64,000 bases of DNA from Paraburkholderia sp. BL21I4N1 (GTDB lineage: Bacteria > Pseudomonadota > Gammaproteobacteria > Burkholderiales > Burkholderiaceae). Shown here piece after piece: positions 51,029 through 59,528 of this stretch; positions within the stretch are counted from its first letter, which is position 1, and the number at the start of each line of letters is the position of its first letter. The stretch covers positions 1 to 64,000 of the forward strand of contig NZ_PVEN01000015.1 of the NCBI RefSeq assembly GCF_002973525.1, given 5' to 3'. Below the pieces are notes generated by a model, which was given only the letters and a program-made list of their open reading frames with translations, searched no databases and had not been told where the DNA came from. The position numbers were made by a program, and so were the translations under genes.

Positions 51029-51055
51029 AAAAAAGCCTCGGGGTTTTCCCGAGGC
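51029..51055 (-). terminator. Rho-independent terminator-like hairpin, minus orientation
   Basis: GCCTCGGG / CCCGAGGC arms with a GTTTT loop. The T6 tract lies on the minus-strand side, and the plus side has no T run, so it would stop leftward transcription. No minus-strand gene lies to its right within 4 kb; it may insulate the ABC operon from antisense transcription. Confidence 0.45.
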
Positions 51056-51065
51056 CCGCGTCGCG

Positions 51066-51118
51066 ATGCATTCCGGATTCCCCGACACCGCTCGTCCGGA
51101 TTTCCGGAATCCCGGAAG
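51066..51118. promoter_or_regulatory. Candidate DctD upstream activation sites
   Basis: Repeats of the type TTCCGGATTCCCCG and TCCGGATTTCCGGAATCCCGGA, whose core read on the minus strand contains CGGAAATCCG. This matches the dyad core I recall for rhizobial DctD sites. They lie about 90-140 bases before the predicted sigma-54 start. Confidence 0.5.
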
Positions 51119-51179
51119 GCGCACCTCGCCGTATCTTAAAAAAGCCATAAAAATCAACGCGCCGAGTCCGGCTTCAAGC

Positions 51180-51195
51180 TGGCATCGACCTTGCA
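51180..51195 (+). promoter_or_regulatory. Sigma-54 (-24/-12) promoter of dctA
   Basis: TGGCATCGACCTTGCA: the GG and GC dinucleotides are 12 bases apart as required for RpoN. Transcription should start near 51206. The linked dctD encodes a GAFTGA-containing sigma-54 activator, consistent with C4-dicarboxylate control. Confidence 0.75.
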
Positions 51196-51246
51196 ATTTA
51201 GAACACGCGGCCGCAACGGTCCGACAACTAAAGCAAGGAGACAACG

Positions 51247-51276
51247 ATGTCTGATTTCCCTTCCTGGTATTTCTGA
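51247..51276 (+). CDS. Nine-residue leader reading frame upstream of dctA
   Basis: ATG to TGA encodes MSDFPSWYF. AAGGAG lies 6 bases before the ATG, making this the best ribosome site in the region, stronger than dctA's own. It lies about 40 bases after the predicted sigma-54 start and 108 bases before dctA. Four of nine residues are aromatic. Possible leader peptide controlling dctA translation, or a chance frame; no homologue known to me. Confidence 0.45.
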   Translation: MSDFPSWYF

Positions 51277-51384
51277 ATTCGTCGTCTTGTCGCGGCCTAA
51301 TGCCGTGCACAGGCGTGACGATGATTCGTTCGCATGATGCGCGGCGTGGCGGGCCATGAGCTCACTCATATCGCAGGAAACATC

Positions 51385-52665
51385 GTGAAAAAACCTATCC
51401 ATAAAGTGCTGTACGTGCAGGTGATCGTGGCGATCATCATCGGCATCGCGCTCGGACACTACTACCCGAATCTCGCCGTCGACATGAAGCCGCTCGGCGA
51501 CGGTTTCATCAAGCTGATCAAGATGGTGATCGGGCCGATCATCTTCTGCACGGTGGTGACGGGTATCGCCGGCATGGAAGACATGAAGAAGGTCGGACGC
51601 GTGGGCGGCAAGGCGCTGCTGTACTTTGAAATCGTCTCGAGCTTCGCGCTGGTGCTCGGGCTGATCGCGACGCACGTGCTCAAACCGGGCGTCGGCTTCA
51701 ACATCGACCCCGCCACGCTCGACGGCAAAGCCGTCGCGTCGTACGCCGCGAAGGCGCACGGCCAGACGACCGTGGACTTCCTGATGCACATCATTCCGGA
51801 CACCCTCACGTCGGCTTTCGCGCAAGGTGAAATCCTGCAGATCCTGCTGATCGCGCTGCTGTTCGGCGCGGTGCTCGCCACGGCCGGCGAGAAGGGCAAG
51901 GTCGTGACGAACTTCATCGACGGGCTCTCGCATGTGCTGTTCGGCGTGGTGCGCATCATCACGAAGCTGGCGCCGATCGGTGCGTTTGGCGCGATGGCCT
52001 TCACGATCGGCAAGTACGGCATTGGCTCGCTGCTGCCCATGCTCAAACTGATCGGCACGTTCTATCTGACTTCGATCGTGTTCGTGGTGGTCGTGCTCGG
52101 CGTCATCGCGCGGGCGGTGGGCTTCAATATCCTGCGCTTCGTCGCGTACATCAAGGAAGAGATGCTGATCGTGCTGGGCACGAGCTCGTCGGAAGCCGCG
52201 CTGCCGCAACTGATGCTGAAGCTCGAAAAGCTCGGCTGCTCGCGCTCGGTGGTGGGCCTCGTGGTGCCGACCGGTTACTCGTTCAATCTCGACGGCACCA
52301 ACATCTACATGACGATGGCCGTGCTGTTCATCGCCCAGGCGACCAATATCGACCTCACGTGGACGCAGCAGCTCACGCTGCTGGCGGTGACGATGCTGAC
52401 CTCGAAGGGCGCGAGCGGTGTGACGGGCGCGGGCTTCATCACGCTGGCAGCGACGCTGGCCGTGGTGCCGACCATTCCGCTGTCGGGCATGGTGCTGATT
52501 CTCGGTATCGACCGCTTCATGAGCGAGTGCCGTGCGCTGACCAACATCGTCGGCAATGGTGTGGCGACGGTGGTGGTGTCGGCATGGGAAAAGGAACTGG
52601 ACCGCAACAAGCTGAATGCCGCGTTGCGCGGCGAGGTGGCGGTCAAAGAGCCGGCCGGCGTTTAA
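51385..52665 (+). CDS. dctA: C4-dicarboxylate:cation symporter DctA
   Basis: 426 residues from GTG ([17 protein letters not shown] start typical of Burkholderia DctA), preceded by AGGAAACATC. DAACS family: about eight helices plus two re-entrant loops, with [35 protein letters not shown] and [13 protein letters not shown] intact. Imports succinate, fumarate and malate. The ATG 17 codons earlier lacks a ribosome site. Followed by its regulators dctB and dctD. Confidence 0.96.
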   Translation: MKKPIHKVLYVQVIVAIIIGIALGHYYPNLAVDMKPLGDGFIKLIKMVIGPIIFCTVVTGIAGMEDMKKVGRVGGKALLYFEIVSSFALVLGLIATHVLKPGVGFNIDPATLDGKAVASYAAKAHGQTTVDFLMHIIPDTLTSAFAQGEILQILLIALLFGAVLATAGEKGKVVTNFIDGLSHVLFGVVRIITKLAPIGAFGAMAFTIGKYGIGSLLPMLKLIGTFYLTSIVFVVVVLGVIARAVGFNILRFVAYIKEEMLIVLGTSSSEAALPQLMLKLEKLGCSRSVVGLVVPTGYSFNLDGTNIYMTMAVLFIAQATNIDLTWTQQLTLLAVTMLTSKGASGVTGAGFITLAATLAVVPTIPLSGMVLILGIDRFMSECRALTNIVGNGVATVVVSAWEKELDRNKLNAALRGEVAVKEPAGV

Positions 52666-52738
52666 GCTGGGCTGCGGCTCCGGTTTCGACGCTCACCGCG
52701 TTTTTCGCTTCAACCGCAACCTCCACGGCCACCCGCAC

Positions 52739-54751
52739 ATGAAACGGGTGGCCGTGCGTCCAACCCCCGCGCCGCCGGCCGACGAAACTCGCGCCGGCGG
52801 CGCTTCGCCTTATGCCACAATAAACGATCCCCTCCGATCGGATATTGCCAACGTGACGCGCCGCCTGCTGATCCTCTTCGCGCTCGTCGTCGGGCTCGTG
52901 GCGGCGTGCGGGCTCACGTACAGCATTGCGTGGCAGCGCGGCATCGACAATTTGCGGCGCAACGCGGCGGTGCGCGTGGATCGTACGGCCAACGCGCTGA
53001 AGAGCACGCTCGAACGCTACGAATCGCTGCCTTATCTGCTGGCCGAACATCCCATCGTGCAGGACGTGCTGGTCGATCCGACGGCGGCCAACGTGCGGCG
53101 CGCCAATCTCTATCTGGAAGACCTCAACCGCCACGCGCGTGCCACGGTCACCTACATCATTCCGCTCGACGGTTATTGCGTGGCCGCGAGCAACTGGCAA
53201 GGGCCGCAAAGTTTTATCGGCGCGGGCTATCAATTCCGGCCGTACTTTCTCGATGCGGTGAAGGGCGGCGTGGGCCGCTTCTTCGGCATCGGCACGATTT
53301 CGCAGGCGCCCGGCTACTACATCTCGCAGCCGGTGCGGCGTGACGGGAAGATCGTCGGCGTGGCGGTCGTCAAACTCGATCTCGAATGGTTCCAGGGGGC
53401 GGATGCGTCCGAGCCGCTCGTCGTTACGGACGACCACGGCGTGATCTTTCTCTCGTCGATGCCCGCGTGGAAATATCACACGATCCGGCCGCTCTCCGGC
53501 CAGGTTGCCGATTCGATCTACCAGGCGCGTCAATATGCGCAGCAGCCGATCGCGCCGCTGCCCGTCACGATCGAGCGCACGCTGGAAGGCAATGCGCAGA
53601 TCGTGCGCATCGGCGGCGGCCGTTATGCACCGCGCTACCTTGCGTCGCGGCGGGGCATGGGCGAGCCGGACTGGCATCTGATCACCATGTCGCCCGTCGA
53701 TCCGGTCGATGCCGACGCACGCAATGCGACCATCGTCACGGCTTTCGGCTACGTGTCGCTCGTGTTGTTCGCGTTTTACTGGCGCATGCGTCGCGCGCGC
53801 GTGCGCGAGGTGATGCGTAGCCGCGCGATGCTGCAAAAGGCGTATGCGGAATTGAACCGGCGCGTGGCCGAACGTACGGCGGATCTGTCCGAAGCGAACG
53901 AACAATTGCACAAGGAAGTGGCCGAACGTACGCGCGCCGAGCAGGAATTGCGCGCCGCCCACGACGAGCTGATCCAGGCGAGCAAGCTCGCCGCGCTGGG
54001 TCAGATGGCTGCCGGTATCACGCATGAATTGAATCAGCCACTCGCCGCGCTGCGCGGGTTCTCGGACAACACGCGTGTGCTGTTGGAGCGCGGCGACCAG
54101 GCGTCGGCGCGCGAGAATCTCGAAGCGATCGCCGCGCTCACCGAGCGCATGGGCAAGATCACCAATCAGTTGAAGCTGTTCGTCGGCCGCGCGCGGCCGC
54201 GCAGTGCGCGTGCGCCGATCATGCGGGCGCTGCGCAACGTCGTCGCGCTGCTGCAAAAGCGTTTGCAAGGTGTGGAAATCGAGTACGTGTTAGTCGATGC
54301 CGACGCGGATAACGACAGCGGCACGCGCTCGCCGCTCAGTCTCGCCGACGACCATCCCGAGCTGATCGCGCATTGCGACGACCTGCGGCTCGAACAGGTG
54401 TTGATCAATCTGCTCGGCAACGCGCTCGACGCCACCGCTGGTTTGAATCCGCCGCGCATCACGATCGAGATCGACGTGTCCGCAACCAGCCTCTCGTTTC
54501 TGGTCAGCGACAACGGACCCGGCATTCCCGACGACGTCCTGCCGCGTCTATTCGAGCCGTTCTTCACGACCAAGGAAATGGGCCAGGGATTGGGCCTCGG
54601 ATTGGCGATCTCGTCGTCGATCGCGCGCGATTGCGGCGGCACGCTGGTGGCGCGCAACGCAGCCGACGGCGGCGCACTCTTCGTCCTGACGCTGCGCCGC
54701 GCACGCGTGCAGACGAGCCATACCCCGGACCCGTTGACTACGGGTTCATGA
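52739..54751 (+). CDS. dctB: C4-dicarboxylate sensor histidine kinase DctB
   Basis: 670 residues. Transmembrane helix at about 45-65, a periplasmic double-PAS-like sensor (YLLAEHPIVQDVLVDPTAAN to GIGTISQAPGYYISQPVRRDGK), a second helix, a coiled coil (ELNRRVAERTADLSEANEQL), then H-box GITHELNQPLAALRG and ATPase N/G boxes (LINLLGNALDA, VSDNGPGIP, GLGLAISSSIA). Senses external C4-dicarboxylates and phosphorylates DctD. ATG at MKRVAVRP; the stop overlaps dctD. Confidence 0.93.
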   Translation: MKRVAVRPTPAPPADETRAGGASPYATINDPLRSDIANVTRRLLILFALVVGLVAACGLTYSIAWQRGIDNLRRNAAVRVDRTANALKSTLERYESLPYLLAEHPIVQDVLVDPTAANVRRANLYLEDLNRHARATVTYIIPLDGYCVAASNWQGPQSFIGAGYQFRPYFLDAVKGGVGRFFGIGTISQAPGYYISQPVRRDGKIVGVAVVKLDLEWFQGADASEPLVVTDDHGVIFLSSMPAWKYHTIRPLSGQVADSIYQARQYAQQPIAPLPVTIERTLEGNAQIVRIGGGRYAPRYLASRRGMGEPDWHLITMSPVDPVDADARNATIVTAFGYVSLVLFAFYWRMRRARVREVMRSRAMLQKAYAELNRRVAERTADLSEANEQLHKEVAERTRAEQELRAAHDELIQASKLAALGQMAAGITHELNQPLAALRGFSDNTRVLLERGDQASARENLEAIAALTERMGKITNQLKLFVGRARPRSARAPIMRALRNVVALLQKRLQGVEIEYVLVDADADNDSGTRSPLSLADDHPELIAHCDDLRLEQVLINLLGNALDATAGLNPPRITIEIDVSATSLSFLVSDNGPGIPDDVLPRLFEPFFTTKEMGQGLGLGLAISSSIARDCGGTLVARNAADGGALFVLTLRRARVQTSHTPDPLTTGS

Positions 54752-56121
54752 ATCAGACGGAAAACGCCATGCTGAACGACGGGCTGCAAGTGCTATATAT
54801 CGAAGACGACGAACTGGTGCGGCGCGCGAGCGTGCAGAGTTTGCAACTGGCGGGCTTCGAGGTGATCGGCCATGCGTCGGCGGAATCGGCGGCGAAGATG
54901 ATTCGCGCGGATTTCTCCGGCGTGGTGGTGAGCGACATCCGTTTGCCCGGCGCGAGCGGCCTCGACCTGCTCGCGCAATGGCACGAGCGCGCGCCCGACG
55001 TGCCGGTGATTCTGGTCACCGGCCACGGCGATATCTCGATGGCCGTGCAAGCCATGCGCGACGGCGCGTACGACTTTATCGAAAAACCGTTCGCGTCGGA
55101 GCGCCTGATCGAAACCGTGCGGCGCGCATTGGAGCGCCGCAAGCTGGTGCTCGAGAACATCGCGCTGCGTCGTGAGTTGGCGGAACAGAATTCGGTGGCG
55201 CCGCGGATCATCGGCCGCAGTCCGGCCATCGAACAGGTGCGGCGGCTGATCGCCAACGTCGCGCCGACCGATGCGTCCGTGCTGATCAACGGCGACACCG
55301 GCGCGGGCAAGGAGTTGATCGCGCGCAGTCTGCACGAGTTGTCGCCACGGCGTGATCGGCCGTTTATCGCGGTGAACTGCGGCGCGTTACCTGAGCCGAT
55401 GTTCGAGTCGGAAATGTTCGGCTACGAGCCGGGGGCGTTCACCGGCGCCGCGAAGCGCCGCATCGGCAAGCTCGAACACGCGTCGGGCGGCACGCTATTT
55501 CTCGACGAAATCGAAAGCATGCCGCTCGCTTTACAGGTCAAGCTGCTGCGCGTGTTGCAGGACGGCGTGCTGGAACGGCTCGGCTCGAATCAGCCGATCC
55601 GCGTGAATTGTCGGGTCGTTGCCGCCGCCAAGGGCGATATGGCCGAGCATGTCGCGGACGGTTCGTTCCGGCGCGATCTGCTGTACCGGCTGAACGTGGT
55701 GACGATCGCGCTGCCGCCGTTGGGCGAGCGGCGCGAAGACATCGTGCCGCTGTTCGAGCATTTCCTGCTGGACGCGGCAGTGCGCTACCAGCGTCCTGCG
55801 CCGATCCTCACCGACCGGCAGCGCGCCAGCCTGATGCAGCGCGACTGGCCGGGTAACGTGCGGGAACTGCGCAATGCCGCCGACCGCTTCGTGCTCGGCG
55901 TCGCCGACGATCCTGTGATGTCGTTCACCGACGACAGCGCTGGCGCACAACCGTTGAAGGAACGCGTCGAGCAATTCGAGCGAGCGGTGATCGCGGAGGC
56001 GCTGGAGCAGACCGGCGGTGCGGTCGCGGTCGCGGCCGACCGACTGCAACTGGGCAAGGCCACGCTGTACGAGAAGATCAAGCGATATGGCCTGGCGGCC
56101 AAAGGGGAAGGGGAGCGGTAG
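54748..56121 (+). CDS. dctD: Sigma-54-dependent response regulator DctD
   Basis: 457 residues. Receiver domain with phospho-acceptor D63 ([12 protein letters not shown]), AAA+ domain with Walker A GDTGAGKE, the sigma-54 contact motif GAFTGA and Walker [11 protein letters not shown], and a Fis-type C-terminal helix-turn-helix ([23 protein letters not shown]). Activates dctA transcription. Overlaps dctB by 4 bases; a second ATG 7 codons in is possible. A terminator follows. Confidence 0.95.
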   Translation: MNQTENAMLNDGLQVLYIEDDELVRRASVQSLQLAGFEVIGHASAESAAKMIRADFSGVVVSDIRLPGASGLDLLAQWHERAPDVPVILVTGHGDISMAVQAMRDGAYDFIEKPFASERLIETVRRALERRKLVLENIALRRELAEQNSVAPRIIGRSPAIEQVRRLIANVAPTDASVLINGDTGAGKELIARSLHELSPRRDRPFIAVNCGALPEPMFESEMFGYEPGAFTGAAKRRIGKLEHASGGTLFLDEIESMPLALQVKLLRVLQDGVLERLGSNQPIRVNCRVVAAAKGDMAEHVADGSFRRDLLYRLNVVTIALPPLGERREDIVPLFEHFLLDAAVRYQRPAPILTDRQRASLMQRDWPGNVRELRNAADRFVLGVADDPVMSFTDDSAGAQPLKERVEQFERAVIAEALEQTGGAVAVAADRLQLGKATLYEKIKRYGLAAKGEGER

Positions 56122-56129
56122 AAATGAAA

Positions 56130-56163
56130 ACGCCGACCTCGAAGTAGGAGGCCGGCGTGTTTG
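56130..56163 (+). terminator. Probable terminator after dctD
   Basis: Arms ACGCCGACCTC / GAGGCCGGCGT (one G-T pair) with a 7-base loop, then GTTTG. The T run is short, so efficiency is uncertain. Confidence 0.6.
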
Positions 56164-56224
56164 AATCTGTTTCGATCTGCGGGGCGGGGTACTGCTGCGA
56201 TCGCAGTAAAACTCCGCGTAAAAA

Positions 56225-56755
56225 TTAAGCCGCGTTCAGCGCCTTTTCCAGCAGCTTGTCGAGTTCCGCGAACTGCGGTTCGCCGACATAGCGCTTCAGA
56301 ATTTTGCCGTCTTTATCGACGAGGAACGTGGTCGGCGTGAGTTGCACGTTACCGAACTGTTTTGCGGCCGAGCCGTCGTCCATGGCAACCTTGAACGGCA
56401 ACTGGCGGGTTTGCGAGTAGTTGGCCACGTACATCGGCGCGTCGTAGTTCATCGCGACGGCGACGAATTCGAGACCCTTGCCCTTGAAGCGGTTATAGGT
56501 CTGGACCATCTGCGGCATTTCTTTCATGCAGGTGTCGCAACTGGTCGCCCAGAAATTGACCAGATAGACCTTGCCTTTCAGGTCGGCGGTCGACACTTTC
56601 TGGCCCGACAGCAGCGTGAAAGTGGCATCCGGCACGCGCTGCTGACCGGCAAACGCGAAATAACCCGCGACGGCGATCGCCACGGCGACGATCGCAATGA
56701 TCACGTAGCGAAGCGGATTCACGTGCTTGGCGGCGGTGGACGGAGTGGAGCTCAT
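56225..56755 (-). CDS. TlpA-family thioredoxin-like disulfide reductase
   Basis: 176 residues: one N-terminal membrane anchor (about residues 16-36), then a thioredoxin fold facing the periplasm with the active site C73-x-x-C76 (ATSCDTCMKEM) and cis-proline TPTTFLVD. Probably reduces disulfides in apocytochromes or metalloproteins. The family includes TlpA, ResA and CcmG; none can be singled out. A TACAAT element lies 84 bases upstream. Confidence 0.9.
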   Translation of the reverse strand: MSSTPSTAAKHVNPLRYVIIAIVAVAIAVAGYFAFAGQQRVPDATFTLLSGQKVSTADLKGKVYLVNFWATSCDTCMKEMPQMVQTYNRFKGKGLEFVAVAMNYDAPMYVANYSQTRQLPFKVAMDDGSAAKQFGNVQLTPTTFLVDKDGKILKRYVGEPQFAELDKLLEKALNAA

Positions 56756-56838
56756 GAACGGAACCTCGAGAGTCGCGCAGAACGCGCGGGACAGTGCGCC
56801 GGTTTGGGCCTGGGGGCCCGGGACTGTTTAGCGTCGCT

Positions 56839-56844
56839 ATTGTA
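56839..56844 (-). promoter_or_regulatory. Candidate -10 (TACAAT) for the TlpA gene
   Basis: GCTACAAT on the minus strand 84 bases before the gene, in the same sequence context as the elements at metH, birA and the Mla operon. No confirmed -35 box. Confidence 0.35.
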
Positions 56845-56928
56845 GCGCCATTCCCGTGGCGGGGCAGGACGCCGGCCGGCAGCGGATAATAGGGTTTTAC
56901 GTTCCTGTCAGTCCGATCTTCCGTCCCC

Positions 56929-57618
56929 ATGTTCCGAACTGCTTTTGATGTGATGCGTCGTGCCGGTTTCTTCTTCGCTCAAATTTCGCGTCGTTCTGCC
57001 TTTTTCAGCCGGTTCGCCGTGAGTTCATGCGGCAGCCTGCAGCCGAAAGGCGCGCCCGCTGCCCGGCGTGCGCCACGCGCATGGACGCTCGTCGGGGCCG
57101 CAGCCTGCACGCTGGCGCTGGGCGCCGCACTGAGCGCCTGCTCGCCGACTTTCGACTGGCGCACCATCATGAATAACGATAACGGCTACACCGTCGACCT
57201 GCCGGCCAAGCCAGGCAACGATCAACGGGCGGTGCAGATCGGCGGCACTTCAATGCAGATGGCGATGCAAACCGCCGAGGCCGGCGACGCCGTGTTCGCC
57301 GTCGGCACGATCATGCTCCCGGACGACCACGAAGCGACCCAGCGTGCGGCATTGGATTTTCTGCGCACGGGGCTGGCCCGCAACGTGGGCGCCGCGCCGG
57401 ACGCGCGGGCGGTCCAGATTCCGCTAGCCGCGGGCGGCCAGGTGCTGGGTCTGGAGATGAAGCTGAGCGGCGAAGCCGGCTCGCAGCATGAAACGCGCAC
57501 CGTGTACGCGCGGCTGGTGGCGCGCGGACGTCACGTGTACCAGGCGGCCATCATCGCGTCCAAACCGCTGCAGCAGGAACAGGTCGACCAATTTTTTTCG
57601 TCGTTTCAGCTGTATTAA
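56929..57618 (+). CDS. Putative lipoprotein, hypothetical
   Basis: 229 residues from the first ATG. A hydrophobic stretch ending LGAALSAC (Cys near residue 71) is a lipobox, so the real start is probably well downstream, near the basic RRAPRAWTLVG region. Mature part: FDWRTIMNNDNGYTVDLPAKPG onward, an alpha/beta domain without recognised family. Divergent from the TlpA gene. Start uncertain. Confidence 0.7.
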   Translation: MFRTAFDVMRRAGFFFAQISRRSAFFSRFAVSSCGSLQPKGAPAARRAPRAWTLVGAAACTLALGAALSACSPTFDWRTIMNNDNGYTVDLPAKPGNDQRAVQIGGTSMQMAMQTAEAGDAVFAVGTIMLPDDHEATQRAALDFLRTGLARNVGAAPDARAVQIPLAAGGQVLGLEMKLSGEAGSQHETRTVYARLVARGRHVYQAAIIASKPLQQEQVDQFFSSFQLY

Positions 57619-57950
57619 AACAGGTATTTTTGGCCGATTCGGCGCGCGATAGATCGCCGGGCACAGTGAAAGTTCATTCGTAGCATCGCGCGCTAATTCC
57701 CGGTTTACGTTGAAGTTTTTCCTTTACTCACGTGCCCTGTGGATAACTCTGTTGAGAACTCGTCGAAAATTGTCGCGGATGCCCATCTGGTGGGCACTCT
57801 GTCAGATTCGGCTTGTGCTGCATGATTAAAAAAACTCAATAAAATCAACACTTTTCTCGCGTGCCCGGCGACGGACCTTTCAGTTGTATCCAAATCTGTT
57901 TGGAACGCCCGTATGTGCATAAGTCAAGTCTTGACAGCATATTTTTCGCC
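57619..57950. other. Intergenic region with DnaA box
   Basis: About 330 bases between convergent genes, AT-rich relative to the genome. It contains a perfect DnaA-box sequence TGTGGATAA at 57738-57746 and a small palindrome GTCAAGTCTTGAC near 57923-57935. No replication gene cluster is nearby, so origin function is unlikely. Confidence 0.4.
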
Positions 57951-59473
57951 TCATAGCGATCCGAAGGCACGGCGGTACTGAATCGCCTCGCCGACCTGCG
58001 CGACGCTCGGCATGGCCGCACCGGCCAGGTCCGCAATGGTCCGCGCGACCTTCAGAACCCGGTAATAAGCGCGCGCCGACCAGCCGAAGCGCTCGCCAGC
58101 CTCACGCAGCAGGGTTTCGCCGGTTGCGTCCGGGCGGCAGACTTCGTCCACTTCTCGCCCCGAGAGTTCGCGGTTGGTTTTGCCCTGCCGTTGCAACTGA
58201 CGTTCGCGAGCCGTGGCCACTCGCTGAGCGATGGCCGCGCTGGCTTCCCCGGTCGCGCTCGAACGGGCCGCCAGTTCGGCCGACGTGAGCGCCGGAATCT
58301 CGATCTGGATATCGATTCTGTCGAGCAGCGGCCCGGACAGCTTGCGCAGGTAGCGCGCCGCGATCTCCGGCGTGCAGCGGCAGCGTCCGCCGGGGTCGCC
58401 GCGCCAGCCGCACGGACACGGGTTCATCGCGGCAATCAACTGGCAGGCCGCCGGGAAATCCGCCTGCAAGGCGGCGCGCGAAATGGTGATACGGCCGGCT
58501 TCGAGCGGCTCGCGCAGCGTCTCGAGCACATGGCGATCGAACTCAGGTAGTTCGTCGAGAAAAAGCACGCCGAGGTGCGCGAGCGTGATCTCGCCCGGCT
58601 GCGGCGGATTGCGTCCACCGACCAGCGCCGCCGCGCTCGACGAATGATGCGGCGCGCGAAACGGCCGCTGCCGCCACTGCGACGGCGTGAAACCCGTGCG
58701 GCTGGCGGACAGCAGGGCGGCTGAGCTGAGCGCTTCGTCGTCGGTCATGGGCGGCAGCAGGCTTGGCAGGCGCGCGGCGAGCATGGACTTGCCCGCGCCG
58801 GGCGGCCCGATCAGCAACACATGATGTCCGCCTGCCGCGGCGACTTCGAGTGCACGACGCGCGGCGCGTTGGCCGATCACGTCGGCCATGTCCGCAGGCG
58901 TGGCGGCCGGCGCGATATCGGTGAGGTGGGGAGCCGCAACCGGTGCGAGCCGTGCGTCCGGTTCGCCCGCGAGGTGAGCGCAGAGCGAGGGCAAGTCGGC
59001 GGCGCCGTAGACATCGACGCCGGGGACGAGTGCCGCTTCCGCTGCGCTCGCGGCCGGCAGATAGAGCTGCGGCGTGGCATGGGCCCCGTTCGGGGCGGAA
59101 CCGTCCGACAAGGTCGCGCCGGCAATCCCCGCCGCCGATGCCGCCGCCGCCGCGCCGCCATTCAAAGCGCTCGCACCGCGCGCGGTCCCGCACGCCATCG
59201 CAAACGCGCCGCGCATGGGCCGCAGCGCGCCGGTCAGCGACAACTCGCCGGCAAACTCACGATGCAGCAACGACTCGGCGGGAATCTGGCCGCTCGCCGC
59301 CAGAATGCCCAGCGCGATCGGCAGATCGAAACGGCCGGATTCCTTCGGCAAATCGGCGGGCGCCAGATTGACGGTGATACGTCGCACGGGGAAATCGAAG
59401 TGGCAGTTCTGCAGCGCCGCGCGCACGCGCTCGCGGCTTTCGCGCACTTCCAGATCAGGCAGGCCGACGATCG
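57951..59473 (-). pseudogene. comM: YifB/ComM-family Mg-chelatase-like AAA ATPase, 5' end removed by insertion
   Basis: The frame carries YifB sequence from IVGLPDLEVRESRERV to the C-terminus: Lon-protease-like N-domain, an Ala/Gly-rich linker, Walker A GPPGAGKSML, Walker B LGVLFLDELPEF, the zinc-like CPCGWRGDPGGRCRC insert and the C-terminal domain. ComM is a hexameric helicase that aids branch migration during natural transformation. Roughly the first 35-45 residues normally ahead of GLPD are absent: homology stops near 59473, where the recombinase element begins. A GTG at 59447 could restart a shortened protein of 498 residues. Confidence 0.8.
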
Positions 59474-59528
59474 AAGGCGCGGATATATAATTGCACCGAC
59501 CCTTATACTTGGCAAAGAGGTATCGAAC

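Larger units (their letters stand above)
50925..51384. other. dctA upstream regulatory region
   Basis: About 460 bases containing, in order: a minus-strand terminator-like hairpin (51029-51055), CCGGATT/CCGGAAT repeats (51066-51118), a sigma-54 promoter (51180-51195), a nine-codon reading frame (51247-51276) and the dctA ribosome site. Confidence 0.6.

Noticed and set aside
57738-57746. Chromosome or plasmid replication origin
   Set aside because: Only one DnaA box, no dnaA, parAB or rep gene and no AT-rich repeat cluster.
58821-59528. Upstream extension of the recombinase open frame to 58821
   Set aside because: It runs through the antisense of yifB; resolvase homology begins only at the GTG at 59529, which has a ribosome site.
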